Shown here in pieces: positions 14,291 through 16,616 of a stretch of 16,616 bases of DNA; positions within the stretch are counted from its first letter, which is position 1, and each line of letters opens with the position of its first letter. The position numbers and the translations under genes are program-made. Below the pieces are notes generated by a model that had not been told where the DNA came from, did no database searches, and saw only the letters and a list, made by a program, of their open reading frames with translations. This stretch comes from JAENVU01 sp964639075 (lineage in GTDB: Bacteria > Actinomycetota > Acidimicrobiia > IMCC26256 > JAENVU01): positions 1 to 16,616 of the forward strand of contig CAZXCB010000053.1 of assembly GCA_964639075.1 (NCBI GenBank), written 5' to 3'.

Positions 14291-15370
14291 CTACCGATCG
14301 GGATCGGGAGGCGATCCCAGCCGGGTCAGCGTGCGCTCGGCCTCGGCCATCACCGTCGACACGATCGATTCGACCGTCGGGAGCGCCTCGATGACCCCGA
14401 CGACCTGGCCGGTCGGCAACACCCCGGCGTCGAGTCGACCGTCGACGAGCGCGGCCTTGGTGAGCATCGGCGCGTTCGCCGCCATCGCGACCTGCGCCCA
14501 CGTGAGGTCCTGGCTCTGCTTCATCGCCCGGCCCTCCGCCGCGAGGTCGCGCCGCGTCCTGCCGGAGAGCGAGCGGAACCGCCACGCGTTCGCGAGCGAC
14601 CGCGGCAGCGCGGCGAGCCGGCCGGCCGCGCCCTCGAGGTGCTCGACGAGCTCGGTGCGGATCACGCGCTGCGGATGACCGTCGACCTGCGTGGTCACCA
14701 CGGTGTCGGTGACGGCGGCCTGGAGGTAGCGCTGCTTCACTGCGTCGGGCACGCGGCTCTCCGCGCTGAGCAGGAACCGCGTACCCATCGCGACGCCGGC
14801 CGCGCCGTAGGCGAGCGCGCTCACGAGGCCGCGGCCGTCGAAGTAGCCGCCGGCCGCGATCACCGGGATGTCGACCGCGTCGCACACCTGGGGCAGCAGC
14901 AAGGACGTCGGCACGGTGCCGGTGTGGCCGCCGCCCTCGGCGCCCTGTGCGATCACGGCGTCGACACCCCAGGCCGCGACCTTCTCGGCGTGGCGGCGCG
15001 CCCCGACCGTCGGCATCACGACGACCCCATGGTCCTTGAGCGACTTCACGAGCCGCTCGCCCGGCGCCTGGGCGAAGCTCGCGACCTTCACACCGGTGGC
15101 GACCATCAGCTCGATGCGGCGGTCGACGTCGGGTTGGTCCGAGCGCAGGTTGACGCCGAATGGCCGGTCGGTGCGCGACTGCACCGACTCGATCGCATGC
15201 GTCAGCTCGGTGAGATCCATGGTCGCGCTCGCGAGGATGCCGAGCCCGCCGGCCGCGCTCGTCGCCGCGGTGAGACGTGCGCCCGCGACCCAGCCCATGC
15301 CGGTCTGGACGATCGGACACCGGACCCCGAAGAGCTCGCAGGCGCGCGTGCGCAGCGCCGACTGCGTCAC
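14291..15370 (-). CDS. ipdC: IpdC, flavin-dependent oxidoreductase of the nitronate monooxygenase family
   Basis: A 359-residue FMN-type TIM-barrel enzyme. Family blocks are QTGMGWVAGARL (22-33), GGLGILASATM, GAEGGGHTG (143-151, with H149), IAAGGYFDGRGL (171-182) and the phosphate-binding GAAGVAMGTRFLL (189-201). Over its whole length it closely resembles, from memory, Rv3553 (IpdC) of M. tuberculosis, required for degradation of steroid rings C and D. Older annotation would read 2-nitropropane dioxygenase, but the neighbours ipdA and ipdB argue for the steroid role. GTG 15370 lies 13 bp after the ipdB stop with no strong ribosome site; translational coupling is likely. The DUF35 gene begins 37 bp beyond its stop. 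Confidence 0.93.
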   Translation of the reverse strand: MTQSALRTRACELFGVRCPIVQTGMGWVAGARLTAATSAAGGLGILASATMDLTELTHAIESVQSRTDRPFGVNLRSDQPDVDRRIELMVATGVKVASFAQAPGERLVKSLKDHGVVVMPTVGARRHAEKVAAWGVDAVIAQGAEGGGHTGTVPTSLLLPQVCDAVDIPVIAAGGYFDGRGLVSALAYGAAGVAMGTRFLLSAESRVPDAVKQRYLQAAVTDTVVTTQVDGHPQRVIRTELVEHLEGAAGRLAALPRSLANAWRFRSLSGRTRRDLAAEGRAMKQSQDLTWAQVAMAANAPMLTKAALVDGRLDAGVLPTGQVVGVIEALPTVESIVSTVMAEAERTLTRLGSPPDPDR

Positions 15371-15383
15371 GCCGACCGCCCGC

Positions 15384-16160
15384 TCACGGCTGCGGCACTT
15401 CCCGGTCGCGGAGGCCGTGGGGATCGATGACCGCGCGGATCAGCTCGAGCTCGTCGGGCGTCGGGGCGCGCGTCTCCGGGACGTCCGTGGGGACGACGAG
15501 CTCGAAGCCGGTGGCGTCGACGATCGCCTCGACCGTGACCCCCGGGTGGACCGACCGCAGGCGCATCCGGTGGTCGGGCGTCTCGAAGTCCAGGACGCCG
15601 AGGTTCGTGACGACGTGGCGCAGGCGGTGGTACCGACCGGCGGGCCCGAGGGCCGCGGCGCGGTCGTAGCCGACGCCGGTGACGACGTCGACCTTCGGCA
15701 CGAACACGCGCGCCGAGTGGTTCGGGACGAAGTAGCTCGTCGTGTTCTGGATCGTGTTGCCGGGCGCCCCGCGGAAGCCGAGCAGCTGGGCCCTCGGCCG
15801 ATCCCAGTCGCCGACGAAGGCGAAGTTCTGGTTGCCGAACGCGTCGATCTGGCTCGCGCCCATCATCACATGGCGGCGACCGGACCACACGACGTCGAAC
15901 ATCGAGCGGTACGGGTTCCACGCCTCGATCGTCTTCACCGCGTCCGTCGGTCCGACCGGGTACGGGCCGCTGACGAGCAGCGCCTCGCCGTCGGTCATGA
16001 CGAGATCGGGCGAGAAGCTCGACCGGGCGAGGCGGCCGCCGATCATCGGCACGGTCCCGATCGGGTTCGCCAGGATCTCGCCGTCGCCGCGGAAGCACTC
16101 CGCGACCGCGACCACGCAGTACTCCGCGCGCGTGATCAGGTCGCTCAACTCACTGCTCAC
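15384..16160 (-). CDS. ipdB: IpdB, beta subunit of the ring-C-opening COCHEA-CoA hydrolase
   Basis: A 258-residue protein of the class I CoA-transferase beta family. IpdA and IpdB form a heterodimer or higher oligomer which, unlike true CoA transferases, hydrolytically opens the last steroid ring of COCHEA-CoA. Diagnostic blocks are GGRLARSSFSPDLVMTDGEA (41-60), GRRHVMMGASQIDAFGNQN (94-112), RGAPGNT (130-136), ARVFVPKVDVVTGVGYD and IRAVIDPHGLRDREV at the C-terminus, all strongly like Rv3552 from memory. The start GTG 16160 overlaps the ipdA stop by 4 bases (GTGA), the classic sign of coupled subunits. ipdC follows after 13 bp. High certainty of family; specificity inferred from close similarity and the ipdA-ipdB-ipdC order. 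Confidence 0.95.
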   Translation of the reverse strand: MSSELSDLITRAEYCVVAVAECFRGDGEILANPIGTVPMIGGRLARSSFSPDLVMTDGEALLVSGPYPVGPTDAVKTIEAWNPYRSMFDVVWSGRRHVMMGASQIDAFGNQNFAFVGDWDRPRAQLLGFRGAPGNTIQNTTSYFVPNHSARVFVPKVDVVTGVGYDRAAALGPAGRYHRLRHVVTNLGVLDFETPDHRMRLRSVHPGVTVEAIVDATGFELVVPTDVPETRAPTPDELELIRAVIDPHGLRDREVPQP

Positions 16161-16616
16161 AGCCCCGCCACCTTCCGGTACTCGGCGTGGTCGCCGCAGT
16201 CGAGGTAGCGGGCCTTCCACTCGGCCCACGCCTCCGGCGTCTTCGCGCTCGCGGCGTACGCCCGCTGGAACTCCTCGTCGCGGGGGTAGTCCGGGACGCA
16301 CTCGGTGAAGTGCGCGCCGAACGGTGCCTCGACGACGCCGTCGGTCATGAGCCGGTTGATGCGCAGTGACTGGACCGGACCGCCCGCCGCGAGGTCGTCG
16401 GTGTCGACGACCCGCTCCACGCTCATGAACCGCCGGTCGGCGGCCATGCAGAAGAGATCGTCGAAGTACGGGTCGACGTTGAGGTACTGCCCGTTGCCAC
16501 GTCGGTCGCCCCGGTGCATGTGGATCAGCGCGACGTCGAGCTGCAACGCCGGCGCGGCGACCAGCTCCTCGCCGTAGTCGTACGGCGTCGTGACCAACCG
16601 GATCTCGGGCTGGCGG
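16157..16616 (-). CDS. ipdA: IpdA, alpha subunit of the COCHEA-CoA hydrolase, C-terminal part
   Basis: The gene enters from the right edge; about 152 C-terminal residues are present, roughly half of the usual 290. The visible part contains YGEELVAAPALQLDVALIH, GDRRGNGQY, DPYFDDLFCMAADRRFMSVERVV and APFGAHFTECVPDYPRDEEFQ, closely matching the second half of Rv3551 (IpdA) from memory. The N-terminal half, which carries the known catalytic glutamate of IpdA, lies outside the window, so activity cannot be judged. The TGA overlaps the ipdB start by 4 bases. The codon at 16597 is an internal TTG, not a start. This gene, or genes upstream of it outside the window, should head the steroid operon. Confidence 0.93.
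   Translation of the reverse strand, partial: RQPEIRLVTTPYDYGEELVAAPALQLDVALIHMHRGDRRGNGQYLNVDPYFDDLFCMAADRRFMSVERVVDTDDLAAGGPVQSLRINRLMTDGVVEAPFGAHFTECVPDYPRDEEFQRAYAASAKTPEAWAEWKARYLDCGDHAEYRKVAGL

Noticed and set aside
10811..14394. Long plus-strand open frames across the ligase, Ltp, DUF35 and IpdC genes
   Set aside because: Composition is His-, Arg- and Asp-rich low-complexity shadow coding, and the opposite strand carries recognisable enzyme families throughout.
14291..15370. Plain nitronate monooxygenase / 2-nitropropane dioxygenase annotation
   Set aside because: The fold is the same, but close full-length resemblance to IpdC and the ipdA-ipdB neighbours make the steroid role more specific.

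Overview
The window is a gene-dense, very GC-rich stretch with many GTG starts, near-zero intergenic gaps and probable leaderless promoters. Together with a steroid-degradation gene set otherwise best known from mycobacteria and rhodococci, this points to a high-GC actinobacterium. An Acidimicrobiia-type lineage is possible, but the sequence alone does not settle it. No tRNA, rRNA, CRISPR array, insertion sequence or phage gene is visible.

Left part (1-5685), carbohydrate and miscellaneous genes. On the minus strand a full-length LacZ-type GH2 beta-galactosidase (3223 down to 92) runs with a 7 bp gap into the first 28 codons of a short-chain dehydrogenase cut by the window edge. Divergent from it, with only 24 bp between start codons, is an F420-type luciferase-like oxidoreductase (3248-4090). 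It is followed on the plus strand by a secreted protein with two cupredoxin domains (4144-4998) and a VOC/glyoxalase-fold protein (5056-5685). Starts at 3248 and 5056 carry the same -10-like box exactly 6 nt upstream. The divergent pair seems to share one overlapping, two-way -10 element.

Right part (5687-16616), eleven minus-strand genes that form a steroid (cholesterol/phytosterol-like) catabolic locus. In transcription order they are: ipdA (C-terminal half only), ipdB, ipdC, a DUF35 OB-fold protein, a lipid-transfer-protein-type thiolase (Ltp), a FadD19-like steroid-CoA ligase, two adjacent acyl-CoA dehydrogenases, a FadA6-like thiolase, a tandem-GNAT protein and a second GNAT protein. IpdA/IpdB/IpdC and FadA6 belong to degradation of steroid rings C/D. 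FadD19, Ltp/DUF35 and the paired FadE proteins are typical of side-chain activation, beta-oxidation and retro-aldol removal. The run therefore combines side-chain and ring C/D functions, which in Mycobacterium tuberculosis are split between the KstR and KstR2 regulons. No KstR/KstR2-type regulator or operator is recognised here.

The most unusual points are: a 57-nt bubble-interrupted inverted repeat inside the operon between the DUF35 and Ltp genes; a DUF35 protein with no cysteine at all, hence no zinc ribbon; an acyl-CoA dehydrogenase pair in which only one partner has a candidate catalytic glutamate; and the symmetric two-way promoter between the beta-galactosidase and the oxidoreductase. 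I see no clearly new multi-gene system; most genes fall in known families.
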